DNA from: Streptomyces sp. TLI_053
GTDB lineage: Bacteria > Actinomycetota > Actinomycetes > Streptomycetales > Streptomycetaceae
Assembly (NCBI RefSeq): GCF_900105395.1
Contig: NZ_LT629775.1
Span: forward strand, 7,343,501 to 7,407,500
DNA length: 64,000 nucleotides
Direction of reading: 5' to 3'
Below, piece after piece: positions 37,353-46,316 of this stretch. Each line of letters begins with the position of its first letter. The stretch's first letter is position 1. The translations under genes were made by a program, and so were the position numbers. A model generated the notes under the pieces. The model saw only the letters and a program-made list of their open reading frames with translations. It was not told the DNA's origin and ran no database searches.

Positions 37353-38819
37353 ATGAGCACGTCCAGCAGCAATTCCGGCACCACCTCCGGCGCGTCCGGC
37401 GGAAAGCGCGCCCCGCGCCCGCACCGGCGCCCGAAGAAGGACCCCGCGCGGATCGTCGCCTTCCGCGCCCTGCGGGCCGTCGACGAGCGCGACGCCTACG
37501 CCAACCTGATCCTGCCCTCGCTGCTCCGCGAGGCCGAGCAGAAGGGCATGGACCGGCGCGACGCGGCACTCGCCACCGAGCTGGTCTACGGCACCCTCCG
37601 GCTCCAGGGCACCTACGACGCGGTCATCGCCGCCTGCATCGACCGCCCGCTCAGCAAGGTCGACCCGCCGGTCCTCGACGTCCTCTCGCTCGGCGCCCAC
37701 CAGCTGCTGACCACCCGCATCCCCAGCCACGCCGCCGTCTCGGCCACCGTCGAACTCGCCCGGGCGGTGCTCGGCGACGGCAAGGCCAAGTTCGTCAACG
37801 CCGTGCTGCGCCGGATCAGCGCCCACGACCTGGACACCTGGCTGGAGCAGGTCGCCCCGCCGTTCGACAAGGACGCCGAGGACCACCTCGCCGTCGTGCA
37901 CTCCCACCCGCGCTGGGTGGTCGCCGCCCTCTGGGACTCGCTCGGCCGCTGGCAGCCCGGCGCCGCCGGGCGCGAGGCGATGGAGGAACTGCTCCGCGCC
38001 GACAACGAGCGCCCCGAGGTCACCCTGGTGGCCCGGCCCGGGCGGATCGCCGTCGGGGAGCTGGCCGAGACCCTGCCCGAGGCCGAGCCGGGCCGCTGGT
38101 CCCCGTTCGCGCTGCGGCTCGCCGAAGGCGGCGACCCGGGCTCGCTCGCGGCCGTGCAGGACAACCGGGCCGGCGTCCAGGACGAAGGCAGCCAACTGGT
38201 CGCCCTCGCCCTCGCCGCCGCGCCGCTGGACGGCCCGGACCGACTGTGGCTCGACGGCTGCGCCGGCCCCGGCGGCAAGGCCGCCCTGCTCGCCGCGCTC
38301 GCCGCGGAACGCGGGGCCGCGCTGGTCGCCAGCGAGAAGCAGCCGCACCGCGCCCGCCTGGTCGCCCGCGCCCTGGCCGGCAACCCCGGCCCGTACACCG
38401 TGATCGCCGCCGACGGCACCCGTCCGGCCTGGAAGTCCGGCGGCTTCGACCGGGTGCTCGTCGACGTGCCGTGCTCCGGCCTCGGCGCCCTGCGCCGCCG
38501 CCCGGAGGCCCGCTGGCGCCGACGGCCGGCGGACGTCGCCGCCTTCGGACCGCTCCAGCGCGACCTGCTGCGCTCGGCCGTCGAGGCCACCCGGATCGGC
38601 GGCGTGGTCGGCTACGCCACCTGCTCGCCGCACCTCGCGGAGACCAGGGCGGTCGTCGACGACGTGCTGCGGGAGGAGGGCGGCCGGGTCGAGTGGATCG
38701 ACGCCCGCCCGCTGCTGCCCGGTGTGCCGGCGCTCGGCGACGGCCCCGACGTCCAGCTCTGGCCGCACCTGCACGGGACGGACGCGATGTACCTGGCTCT
38801 GCTGCGCCGCACGGCGTAG
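37353..38819 (+). CDS. rsmB: 16S rRNA (cytosine-967-C5)-methyltransferase RsmB-like
   Basis: SAM-dependent m5C methyltransferase. 488 residues: a basic start (about 1-30), a NusB-like RNA-binding domain (about 30-165), and a methyltransferase domain with DGCAGPGGKAALLA (SAM site), VDVPCSGLGALRRRPEARW (Cys) and GYATCSPHLAETR (catalytic Cys). It follows fmt by 71 bases, as in most actinobacteria. ATG 37353. Bases 38820-39092 downstream contain no gene I can support. Confidence 0.93.
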   Translation: MSTSSSNSGTTSGASGGKRAPRPHRRPKKDPARIVAFRALRAVDERDAYANLILPSLLREAEQKGMDRRDAALATELVYGTLRLQGTYDAVIAACIDRPLSKVDPPVLDVLSLGAHQLLTTRIPSHAAVSATVELARAVLGDGKAKFVNAVLRRISAHDLDTWLEQVAPPFDKDAEDHLAVVHSHPRWVVAALWDSLGRWQPGAAGREAMEELLRADNERPEVTLVARPGRIAVGELAETLPEAEPGRWSPFALRLAEGGDPGSLAAVQDNRAGVQDEGSQLVALALAAAPLDGPDRLWLDGCAGPGGKAALLAALAAERGAALVASEKQPHRARLVARALAGNPGPYTVIAADGTRPAWKSGGFDRVLVDVPCSGLGALRRRPEARWRRRPADVAAFGPLQRDLLRSAVEATRIGGVVGYATCSPHLAETRAVVDDVLREEGGRVEWIDARPLLPGVPALGDGPDVQLWPHLHGTDAMYLALLRRTA

Positions 38820-39039
38820 CGGCGCTCGCGGGGCGCTCGCCGACCCGCCGCACGGTGTGGGGGCGGTCGCGGCGGCATGTGCTCGGCGACCCACCGCACG
38901 GCTCCTCGGCCGGAGCCGTGCGGCACACCGCGACGGGCGATCACCGCCCGCGACCGCTCCACGTCGTCGGTGCGGTGCAACTCGGTGCGGAGCGCCCGGC
39001 GCAGCCGGTCCCGCGGAACCGCTGCTGCGGCCCCGGCCG

Positions 39040-39075
39040 GGCCGCTCGCCCCGGGCCGGCCGCTCGCCCCGGGCC
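39040..39075. repeat. 18-bp exact tandem duplication
   Basis: GGCCGCTCGCCCCGGGCC occurs at 39040-39057 and again at 39058-39075, between rsmB and the convergent LysR gene. Confidence 0.85.
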
Positions 39076-39092
39076 GGACCCGGCCCGGGTGG

Positions 39093-40073
39093 TCAACGGG
39101 CACTCAGGACCGGGCGGTTGGCACCGAGGAACGCGTCGGCCGGGGGTAGGCCGATGGTGCGGCGGGGGGCACCGGCCCGGGCGGTGACGACGCCGCGGAC
39201 CAGCTCGCGCAGCCAGCGGTGGCCGGCGTCCTGGTCGTTGCGCGGGTGCCAGGCCATGGTCAGCGTCACCTCGGGCATGGGCACCGGGAGCGGGAAGGTG
39301 CTCAGGCCGAGGGCCTCGGCCGCCCGGGTGCCCAGCCGCGCCGGGGCGAGGCCGACCAGGTCGCTGTCGCGGAGCAGGAAGAGCGCGGCCGGATAGCTCG
39401 GCACGCTGGCGACGACCCGCCGGGAGAGGCCGACCTCGGCCAGCCGCTGGTCGATCGGCCCCTGACCGCGGCCGTTGCGGGAGACCGCGAGATGGTCGGC
39501 GGTGGCGAACTCCTCGGCGGTGGGCGGTGCGCCGACGGTCAGCGGGTGTCCGGCGCGGGCGATGCCCACCAGACCGGAGGTGGCGAGCGGTTCGGTGCGG
39601 GTCTCCGGGTCGAGGTGGTCCGTCACGCCGACCTCCAGGTCGATCACGCCGTCCCGCATCGCGCTGGCGCCCTCCGGGTGGTCGCTCAGGAAGCGCAGGG
39701 TGACGGCCGGGGCCTGGGCGCGGACCGTCTCCACCAGGGTCGCGCCGATGGTGGTGAGGAGGACGTCCCCGGTCTGGAGGGTGAAGCGGCGGTTCAGGTC
39801 GGCCGGTTCGGCGGCGGCGCGCGGGACCAGCAGCGACTGGCCCCGGCTGACCAGCGCCCTGACCTCCGCCCGTAGTTCCACCGCGCGCGGCGTCGGCACC
39901 AGCCCCCGTCCGGCCCGGACCAGGAGCGGATCGCCGAGCACCCGGCGCAGTCGCCCTAGCGTGCGACTCATGGCCGGGGCCGAGGTGTGCAGCCGCTCTG
40001 CGGCGCCTGTCACGCTGCCCTCCTCCAGCAGGGCGTCCAGGGCGACGAGCAGGTTGAGATCGAGGTCCGGCAT
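39093..40073 (-). CDS. LysR-family transcriptional regulator
   Basis: 326 residues. The N-terminal winged HTH (LDLNLLVALDALLEEGSVTG, AAERLHTSAPAMSRTLGRLR, LGDPLLVRAGRGLVPT) is typical of LysR, with the PAMSRTLGRLR recognition helix. The effector domain starts at about residue 95. ATG 40073 is preceded by GGAG with 8 bases between; the frame is open to 40700 on this strand but the extra part lacks similarity. Bases 40074-40617 upstream contain no gene I can support; the first about 200 bases are AT-richer than the surroundings and carry a perfect T-N11-A palindrome. The regulated function is not evident from neighbours. Confidence 0.9.
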   Translation of the reverse strand: MPDLDLNLLVALDALLEEGSVTGAAERLHTSAPAMSRTLGRLRRVLGDPLLVRAGRGLVPTPRAVELRAEVRALVSRGQSLLVPRAAAEPADLNRRFTLQTGDVLLTTIGATLVETVRAQAPAVTLRFLSDHPEGASAMRDGVIDLEVGVTDHLDPETRTEPLATSGLVGIARAGHPLTVGAPPTAEEFATADHLAVSRNGRGQGPIDQRLAEVGLSRRVVASVPSYPAALFLLRDSDLVGLAPARLGTRAAEALGLSTFPLPVPMPEVTLTMAWHPRNDQDAGHRWLRELVRGVVTARAGAPRRTIGLPPADAFLGANRPVLSAR

Positions 40074-40171
40074 GGAGTTCTCCGCTGGTGGTCGGTCGGC
40101 TGGGTGGGGGTGGTGGGGGCGGGGATGACCAGAAGTGGAAGCAGTGCTGACCAAGGGTTCCGTGGGGAGGC

Positions 40172-40186
40172 ATGACGACTCGTCAT
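40172..40186. promoter_or_regulatory. Perfect palindrome with LysR-type T-N11-A spacing
   Basis: ATGACGA-C-TCGTCAT has exact 7-bp arms around one base; T40173 and A40185 are separated by 11 bases, the hallmark of LysR boxes. It lies 99 bases upstream of the LysR start, in an AT-richer stretch that likely holds the promoters. Confidence 0.7.
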
Positions 40187-40617
40187 CTACCGTCGATCGT
40201 GACAACTCCCCTTTGGAGTGAAGGATCTGACGTGATGATTGACAATGACATGTTGGTGATGGCCTGCCAAGGAGGCCGTGTGCCGACCTTTCGTCCGGCC
40301 GACGGCGCACGCCGGCCGCACCGGCCCGGTGAGCTGCCCGGGCGCCCCGCGTCCCGGCCGGGGTGACGCCCCCCGCGTGACCGGCCGGCCCGGCGGCGGG
40401 GGCGCGGAAGTGGTGACGGTCGGTCCGGATCATCGGACGGTGGTACATACCAATGGACCTGCGCCGGAGCGCGCCCCGGGTGAACGGGCGAATGGGCGGG
40501 CGCGGCGGGCGGTGGCGGTGGTGTTGGCGGTTGCGGTCGCGGTCGGTGCGGTCGTGGTCGGTGCGGGTGCCGCCTTGGCGGTGGCGTCCGGGCCGGTGTC
40601 CGGGTGAGAGTGGGAGG

Positions 40618-41520
40618 GTGGGTTCCTCCTCGTACGCGGAACGGCCGCCCGCCGCCGCTTCCGGGCGGCAGGTGGCCTGTGTCTGGGTCCGGCGGAACAC
40701 CGCGGGGCCGGAGTACGGGCAGCTCGTCGTACCGGACGGCTGTGTGGACCTGGTGTGGTCGGCGGCGGGGCTGGAGGTGGTCGGTCCGGACCTCGCGCCG
40801 CGGACCGTGCCGGTGCCGGGCGGGGCAGAGCTGGCCGGGGTGCGCTTCCGGCCCGGCGCGGCCGGGCTGCTGCTGGGGGCGATGCCGGTGCGGGAGCTCT
40901 GCGACCTCCAGGTGCCGCTGGCCGAGGTGGTCGGTGCGGGGGAGGCGGAGCGGCTCGCGGAACGGCTCGAAGGTCGGCTCGCGGGGCGGACTCCGGAGCG
41001 GTGCGCGGAGGGGCGGGCGGAGCGGTGCGGGGAGTGGGGTGGGGAGTGGGACGATGAGTGGCGCGCCGGGGTGCGCGGGCCGGCGGATGCCGCGGCCGTG
41101 CTGGACGCCTTCGTGGCCGCGCGGGTGCCCGGGTGGTCGCCGGACCGGCTGGTCGAGCGGGCGGTGACCGTGCTGGGGCGCCCGGAGCGGGTGCGGCTGC
41201 CGGAACTGGCGGCGGAACTCGGGCTTTCGGAGCGGCAGTTGCGGCGTCGGACGACGGACGCGGTCGGTTACGGGCCGAAGACCCTGCACGCGGTGCTGCG
41301 GTTCCGGCGGGCGGTGGCCTGGGCGCGTTCGGGCGGTTCTGCCGGTGCCGGTGCCGGTGCCGGTGCCGTGCCGGAGCTGGCGGCGGTGGCGGCTCGGGCC
41401 GGGTACGCCGATCAGGCGCACCTCACGAGGGAGGTGCGCCGCTGGTCGGGGTTGTCGCCGACGGTTCTGCTGGGCCGGGCCGCCGCGCGGCCCGGTCAGG
41501 CGCCCCCGGGAGCGTCGTAG
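40618..41520 (+). CDS. AraC-family regulator with DUF6597-like N-terminal domain
   Basis: 300 residues. The N-terminal half has VVPDGCVDLVW and GVRFRPGAAGLLLG, as in the AraC subgroup with a DUF6597-type domain. The C-terminal AraC domain shows LPELAAELGLSERQLRRR and LAAVAARAGYADQAHLTREV. A (GCCGGT)4 hexamer run (41341-41364) encodes a short GAGAGAG linker inside the domain. GTG 40618 gives the usual start just before YAERPP; GGGAGG directly touches it, so the true start is uncertain, and the frame is open to 40453. Its end overlaps the convergent next gene by 25 bases. Confidence 0.8.
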   Translation: MGSSSYAERPPAAASGRQVACVWVRRNTAGPEYGQLVVPDGCVDLVWSAAGLEVVGPDLAPRTVPVPGGAELAGVRFRPGAAGLLLGAMPVRELCDLQVPLAEVVGAGEAERLAERLEGRLAGRTPERCAEGRAERCGEWGGEWDDEWRAGVRGPADAAAVLDAFVAARVPGWSPDRLVERAVTVLGRPERVRLPELAAELGLSERQLRRRTTDAVGYGPKTLHAVLRFRRAVAWARSGGSAGAGAGAGAVPELAAVAARAGYADQAHLTREVRRWSGLSPTVLLGRAAARPGQAPPGAS

Positions 41521-42500
41521 GCGCGCAGGGTCAGCAGCGCCTGGAGCGTGACACCCGGGCGGGCCTCGGACTCAGTGCTTGCCGACCAGCGCGCCCAGTG
41601 GATCGGCCAGCCGCCGTCCGACTGCTGTTCGGCGGCGAGGTGGTCGAGCCCGCGGGCGAGTTCGGCGGTGCTGAACCACCGGCGGGCCAGGCTGTCCGGC
41701 CGGCGGGCGTAGTCGTGCGGGAGGTGGTGCTCGCCCGGTGCGTAGCCGGGGGAGATCCGGGCGTCCTCGGGCCGGGCCGGGTCGAGCAGGACGATCCGCT
41801 GCTCGCGGACCAGCGCGCCCAGCCGGGCGGCCTCCCGCCCGGCCCAGACGGTGTCCGGCGCGGCGTCGAGGAAGCGGATCGCGGCGCCCGCCTCGTACGG
41901 GTGGGTCTCGCGGAGGTTCTCGACGGCGGTGCGGCAGAAGGCGGTCGCGGCGGTGAGCCACGGGTGGACGATGCCCCGGCGGAGCAGCGGGGCGACGATC
42001 TGGCCGGTGGACAGCAGCGCGCCGACCGGCGGCCGGCCCTCCTCGGGCACCGGCACGAACGGCGGGTGCGGGTAGCGGCGCAGGCTCGGCAGGACGACGG
42101 GCACGCCGCCGTCGGGGGCGGCGACGCCCGCCAGCCAGTCGCAGACCGCCCGGGCGCGGGCCTGGTCCAGCGCCCCGGCCTCCTCCAGGACGAGCAGTGC
42201 GCCCGGGACGGCGATGGGCTGGGCGGCGGGCCCGCGCACGTCCGGTTCGAGGCCGTAGGCGTAGCCGCCGTCGGCGGTGCGGTGGGCCTCGAGGGCGGCG
42301 AGGACGCCGCCGGGGTCCCCCGCGGAACTTCCGACGGGGTTGCCGGCGGGACTTCCGACGGGGTCACCGGCGGAGTCGCTCTCGCCGCCGAACAGGTGGG
42401 CGAAGCGCCGCTGTTCGATGACGCGGCCGGAGGTCCAGAGGAACGCGGCGGCGGCGTCGAGACGGTCCCCGGTGAGGCGTGCGGTGCGGGTGCGGGTCAT
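41496..42500 (-). CDS. Prenyltransferase/squalene-cyclase-fold protein of unknown function
   Basis: 334 residues, helical, with alpha/alpha-toroid repeats resembling terpenoid cyclase/prenyltransferase folds: LEAHRTADGGYAYGLEPD, LSTGQIVAPLLRRGIVHPW and LAAEQQSDGGWPIHWARW (a QW-like motif). No DXDD or other catalytic motif of cyclases is seen, so function cannot be assigned. Between residues 46 and 66 lies a short repeat (GDPVGSPAGNPVGSSAGDP) that interrupts the first repeat. ATG 42500. Its 3' end overlaps the AraC gene tail to tail. Confidence 0.68.
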   Translation of the reverse strand: MTRTRTARLTGDRLDAAAAFLWTSGRVIEQRRFAHLFGGESDSAGDPVGSPAGNPVGSSAGDPGGVLAALEAHRTADGGYAYGLEPDVRGPAAQPIAVPGALLVLEEAGALDQARARAVCDWLAGVAAPDGGVPVVLPSLRRYPHPPFVPVPEEGRPPVGALLSTGQIVAPLLRRGIVHPWLTAATAFCRTAVENLRETHPYEAGAAIRFLDAAPDTVWAGREAARLGALVREQRIVLLDPARPEDARISPGYAPGEHHLPHDYARRPDSLARRWFSTAELARGLDHLAAEQQSDGGWPIHWARWSASTESEARPGVTLQALLTLRAYDAPGGA

Positions 42501-42613
42501 GACTCGACCGTAGGCGGGCCGGGGGCGGCCGTCTTGAACGATTCGGACGCGGGCGCGGGGGTGTCGCGTGCGGGAGTGCCGCGCGGGGCTGCCGGGCGCG
42601 GGCGTGGTGGGCG

Positions 42614-42970
42614 TCAGAGGTCCTTGGCGGCCGCCCGCCGCTGTCGCTTGCCGAGCGGGGCCTGGGAGAGGTCCTCGGCCTGGGAACGGAGGTTCTTGTG
42701 GCCGTACCCGCGTTCGTCGAGCCAGGCGCGCGCCGACTGCTCCGCGCGCTCGGTGGCCTCGAGGATGTCCTCCTCGGCCTCGCCGGTGTCCTGGTAGCGG
42801 AACGTGAAGACGGCGCGGGCGGTCAGGTCGTAGCTGAGGTGGCCCTCGGGGGTGAAGGCGGCGTACAGGATGTCGTGCTCGGCGGCCCTGGACTGCAGCT
42901 CGGCGTGCTGTTCGGGGGTGAGGCCGTCGAAGACGCCGCGGACGGTGATGCGGAAGGTGCGGGTGGTCAT
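42614..42970 (-). CDS. Small conserved actinobacterial protein (DUF6204-like)
   Basis: 118 residues. The fold appears to be a ferredoxin-like or dodecin-like small domain: FRITVRGVFDGLTPEQHAEL, HLSYDLTARAVFTFRYQDTG, ATERAEQSARAWLDERGYG. It ends with the basic tail PLGKRQRRAAAKDL. This matches my recollection of the DUF6204 family. No catalytic motif can be named. ATG 42970; the frame is open further but without similarity. Confidence 0.72.
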   Translation of the reverse strand: MTTRTFRITVRGVFDGLTPEQHAELQSRAAEHDILYAAFTPEGHLSYDLTARAVFTFRYQDTGEAEEDILEATERAEQSARAWLDERGYGHKNLRSQAEDLSQAPLGKRQRRAAAKDL

Positions 42971-43103
42971 CCCGCGAGCGTAGTTCGCGGGGCGGCGGGT
43001 GGGCGAAGGGTTTTGCGGCGGTCCGCATGCCGGGCCGCACACCGGGCCGGCCCCGGCCCCGGCCCCGGGTGTCGGTGGCCGGGGCCGGGGCCGGGGTGGT
43101 CGC

Positions 43104-44363
43104 TCAGGCTTCGCGGAGGACCGGGTCGGAGGTGCCGGGGGCCGGGGCCGCGTCGAGGGTGGGCCAGGCGATCCGGGTGGAGCAGAGCGCGACGACCAGC
43201 GCCGAGGCTGCGACCACACCCATGCCCCAGGCCAGGCCGGTGGCATTGGCGACGAAGCCGATCACGGCCGGGCCGGCGAGCAGCCCGGTGGTGCCGGTGG
43301 CGGCCACCAGGGCCAGGGCGTCGGACCCCTGCCGGGCGGCGGCGACGTAGACGCAGGGCGTGACGGCGGCGATGCCCAGACCGACGCAGGCGAAGCCGAT
43401 CAGGGCCGGCACGACACCGCCGACCAGCAGGGCGAGCGCCAGGCCGAGCCCGGCCACGGTGCTGCCGACCCGGACGATCGGGCCGTCCCCGAAGCGGGTG
43501 CGCCAGCCGTCGGCGAACAGCCGGGCGACGACCATCATCACCGAGATGACGGCGATGCCCAGGGGGGCCAGCTGCGGCGAGGCGTGCACGACGTTCTTCA
43601 GGTAGAGGGCGGACCAGTCGTTCATGGCGCCCTCGGTGATGGTGCCGAAGACCATCGCGACGCCCATCCAGATGGTGATCCGGGAGGGGAGCGGGATTCC
43701 GCGGCGCTTCGGCGGCGTCGCCTCGGCGGCTCCGGAGGCCGCTTCCGCGCTCTCCCGGTCGGCCGTCCGGTCGGCCTCGGCCGACTGCGGCTCGTCCGCC
43801 AGCATGCCGGTCCCCGCCAGCAGGAGCAGCAGGGCGAGCACGGCGGCCGCGATCGCGAAGTGCGCCGACAGCGTGGTGGTGACGATGTTCACACCGGAGG
43901 CGAGCAGGGCGGCCAGGCCCAGGCCGGCACTGAAGGTGGCGTGCAGCCTGGACATCGCGGTGCGCCCGAAGCGGACCTCCAGCGCGGCGCCCTGGGCGTT
44001 CATCGCGACGTTCAGGAAGCCGACCGCGACGCCGTCCAGGGCCGCCACCAGCAGCAGGACGGCGAAGTTCGGGGCGAGCGCGAAGCCGCCCAGGACCAGG
44101 CCGAGGACGATCGCGGAGACCGTGGCGAGGGTGCGGGAGCCGTACCGCTTCATCATCGTGGCGACGAGCGGGAAGGAGGCGGCCGCGCCGATCCCGGAGG
44201 CCATCAGCAGCAGGCCGATCTGCCCGTCGCTGAGCTCGAAGTCGGCCTTCAGGGCGGGCAGCCGGGACACCCAGGTCGCGTACTGGAAGCCGAGGAAACA
44301 GAACAGCGCTGCGATGGCCAGGTGCGCCCGCAGGAAGTCGTCGCGCACGCGGAGCATGTGCAT
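43104..44363 (-). CDS. MFS transporter (last gene of the PhyH cassette)
   Basis: 419 residues with about 12 membrane segments. It begins HMLRVRDDFLRAHLAIAALF and has the MFS-like GFQYATWVSRLPALKADF and GVAVGFLNVAMNAQGAALE, similar to the YbjJ/fucose-permease-like group. The central loop (about 195-230) is charged (DRTADRESAEAA). Start ATG 44363. It follows the GNAT gene by 91 bases on the same strand, with a 16-bp tandem duplication in the gap. It may export the product of the cassette (inference). Confidence 0.83.
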   Translation of the reverse strand: MHMLRVRDDFLRAHLAIAALFCFLGFQYATWVSRLPALKADFELSDGQIGLLLMASGIGAAASFPLVATMMKRYGSRTLATVSAIVLGLVLGGFALAPNFAVLLLVAALDGVAVGFLNVAMNAQGAALEVRFGRTAMSRLHATFSAGLGLAALLASGVNIVTTTLSAHFAIAAAVLALLLLLAGTGMLADEPQSAEADRTADRESAEAASGAAEATPPKRRGIPLPSRITIWMGVAMVFGTITEGAMNDWSALYLKNVVHASPQLAPLGIAVISVMMVVARLFADGWRTRFGDGPIVRVGSTVAGLGLALALLVGGVVPALIGFACVGLGIAAVTPCVYVAAARQGSDALALVAATGTTGLLAGPAVIGFVANATGLAWGMGVVAASALVVALCSTRIAWPTLDAAPAPGTSDPVLREA

Positions 44364-44381
44364 CAGTCCGATTCTTGGGTG

Positions 44382-44412
44382 GGGGAGTTCGTCACTCGGG
44401 GAGTTCGTCACT
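44382..44412. repeat. Tandem duplication before the MFS gene
   Basis: GGGGAGTTCGTCACT occurs at 44382-44396 and 44398-44412, a 16-base period, in the leader of the MFS gene. Confidence 0.85.
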
Positions 44413-44454
44413 GGGGGGAGGGCGGGGGAACGGTGCCGGGGTGGAGGGGAACGG

Positions 44455-45108
44455 CTAGGGGTGGAGGGGCATCGCCATGTAGACGGCCCGGTCGCCGTAG
44501 CTCGCGGGGAGCCGGACCTCGGGGCGGGGGAGGTAGCCGAGGGGGGCCCAGAGCACCTCACTGCCGCGGACGGCGACCAGCGAGATGGTGGTGTGGCCGC
44601 GCTCCCGGGCCGTGTCGGCGAGGAAGGTGAGCAGGCGCGGGGCCAGTCCGCGCCCGCGCAGCCGCTCGGTCACGACCAGGTCGTGGGCGTGCAGGTTGGT
44701 GGAGTCGGCGGGAGCCGGGGACTCCGCGCGGCTGAGATCGGGGCAGTGGCCGAGCGGGTAGGGCAGGGCGAGCAGGTAGCCGCCGAACTCGCCCTTGTGC
44801 TCGATCGCGAAGCAGTAGTCGGGGGCGGCCCGGTGGCGCGAGCGCAGGGCCTCCCCGCCCTCGGAGAGCCCGCTCTCGCCGTAGGCGCGGGCCTCCAGCG
44901 GCACCACCTCGGCCCAGTCGTGCTCGGCGAGCGGGCGGACCAGGAGTTCGTCGTCGAGGCCCACACCGCCGCCCGGGAGCCGGGCGGCGGTGCCGCTGTC
45001 GCTCGCGGGCCGGTCGGTGGCGGGCCGGTCGGTAAGGAGGCGGCCGGTGGCGGGCCGGTCGGTGAGGAGGCGGCCGGTGCCGGGTCGGGCGGCCGGGTGC
45101 GCGGACAT
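44455..45108 (-). CDS. GNAT-family N-acetyltransferase
   Basis: 217 residues. The acetyl-CoA site is visible as ERLRGRGLAPRLLTFLADTA (R-x-x-G-x-G/A motif), preceded by HDLVVT and followed by SLVAVRGSEVLWAPLGYLP. The N-terminal 40 residues carry a duplicated RLLTDRPATG unit encoded by 33-bp DNA repeats (about 45000-45085). Start ATG 45108 overlaps the stop of the upstream gene (TAATG), so translation is coupled to the PLP enzyme. Its substrate may be the amine or amino acid produced by the cassette (inference). Confidence 0.83.
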   Translation of the reverse strand: MSAHPAARPGTGRLLTDRPATGRLLTDRPATDRPASDSGTAARLPGGGVGLDDELLVRPLAEHDWAEVVPLEARAYGESGLSEGGEALRSRHRAAPDYCFAIEHKGEFGGYLLALPYPLGHCPDLSRAESPAPADSTNLHAHDLVVTERLRGRGLAPRLLTFLADTARERGHTTISLVAVRGSEVLWAPLGYLPRPEVRLPASYGDRAVYMAMPLHP

Positions 45109-46316
45109 TACTGCGGTACTCCCTCGGGGCGGGGCGCGCCGTCCGGGCGGTCCGCCCGGACGCAGCTGTAGGGCAGCGGGGGGAAGCCGTTGAAGCCCCG
45201 CGTGGTGTAGGCGGTGGCGTAGGCGCCGCAGGAGAGGATCCACACCGGGTCGCCCGAGGCGGCGTCCCGGGGGACGGGCACACCGGCCCCTTCGTCGGCG
45301 TAGGCGTCGTCGCTGTCGCAGGTGGGACCGGCGATCACGGCGGGTACGGTCACGGCGTCCGGGTGGGTGGGGAACTCCAGCCGGTAGCGCAACTCGTCCA
45401 TCTCGTACAGCCCGTTGAACTTTCCGCAGCTCAGGTAGAGCCAGTACGCCCGTTCACCGTCCAGCTGCTGACGATCCGTCAGGCGCGTGATGCGGGCCCG
45501 GATCGCGCCGTGGTCGGCGACCAGGTGCCGGCCCGGCTCCAGCAGGAAGCCGAGCGGCGCCGCGGAGACCTCGCGCAGCCGCTGCATGCCCTCCCGGATC
45601 ACCGCGAACATCTTGTCGACCGGCGGGTCGAGCGGCTCCCCGCGCCGGTCGAGTACGCCGAGGGCGGGCAGGCCGCCGCCGAGGTTGACGTGGTCCAGCA
45701 GGATGCCGCGCCGGTTGGCCTCCTCGACCACCGAGGCGATCGTCTCCAGGGCCTGCTGCCAGGCCTCGGAGGTAAGCTGCTGGGAGCCGACGTGCACCGA
45801 GAGCCCGGCCGGGACCAGTCCGGCGTCCCGGGCCGCGTCCAGGACCCGCAGGGCGTCCGCCGGCGAGCAGCCGAACTTCCGGCTCAGGCCCCAGAGCGCC
45901 CCCGCGCCGGTGGTGGCGAGACGGCAGAAGACCCGTGCCCCCGGCGCGTGTTCGGCGATCGCGAGGACGTCGGCCAGGCTGTCGGTGGCGAAGTCGCGCA
46001 CACCGAGCCGGTACGCCTCGGCGATCTGCTCGTCGGACTTGACGGTGTTGCCGTAGTGGATCCGCTCCACCGGCACGCCGGTGCGCAGCGCCTGGACGAT
46101 CTCCTGCGGTCCGGCCGCGTCGAATCCGGAACCCCGGGCGGCCAGGCAGTCGAGCACCTCGTCCACCGGGCAGGCCTTCATGGCGAACCGGACGTCGACG
46201 CCGGGCAGTTCGCGCAGCAGGTCGTCGTACTGGGACTCGATGCCGTCGAGGTCGTAGATGATCCGGTCGTCCTCGGCGGCGGCCAGGGCGGTGCGCAGGC
46301 GTCCGTGGTCAGGCAT
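45108..46316 (-). CDS. PLP-dependent ornithine/DAP/arginine-type decarboxylase (fold type III)
   Basis: 402 residues, alanine-racemase-fold. The PLP Lys is in FAMKACP (K47). HVGSQ, the phosphate-binding NLGGGLP, EPGRHLVADHG and GPTCDSDDAY (the Cys-Asp of the second subunit active site) are all present. In this family the substrate may be ornithine, lysine, diaminopimelate, arginine or their derivatives. It is too far from LysA to call. ATG 46316 overlaps the stop of the preceding gene by eight bases. It forms the centre of the five-gene cassette. Confidence 0.85.
   Translation of the reverse strand: MPDHGRLRTALAAAEDDRIIYDLDGIESQYDDLLRELPGVDVRFAMKACPVDEVLDCLAARGSGFDAAGPQEIVQALRTGVPVERIHYGNTVKSDEQIAEAYRLGVRDFATDSLADVLAIAEHAPGARVFCRLATTGAGALWGLSRKFGCSPADALRVLDAARDAGLVPAGLSVHVGSQQLTSEAWQQALETIASVVEEANRRGILLDHVNLGGGLPALGVLDRRGEPLDPPVDKMFAVIREGMQRLREVSAAPLGFLLEPGRHLVADHGAIRARITRLTDRQQLDGERAYWLYLSCGKFNGLYEMDELRYRLEFPTHPDAVTVPAVIAGPTCDSDDAYADEGAGVPVPRDAASGDPVWILSCGAYATAYTTRGFNGFPPLPYSCVRADRPDGAPRPEGVPQ

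Noticed and set aside
40172..40366. Possible 64-residue gene with GGGGAGG just before ATG 40172
   Set aside because: Only one base separates the Shine-Dalgarno from the ATG, the product is low-complexity after residue 35, and the ATG is part of the LysR-type palindrome.
41341..41364. (GCCGGT)4 run as a regulatory microsatellite
   Set aside because: It is in frame inside the AraC gene and encodes a Gly/Ala linker; too short to call more than a coding repeat.
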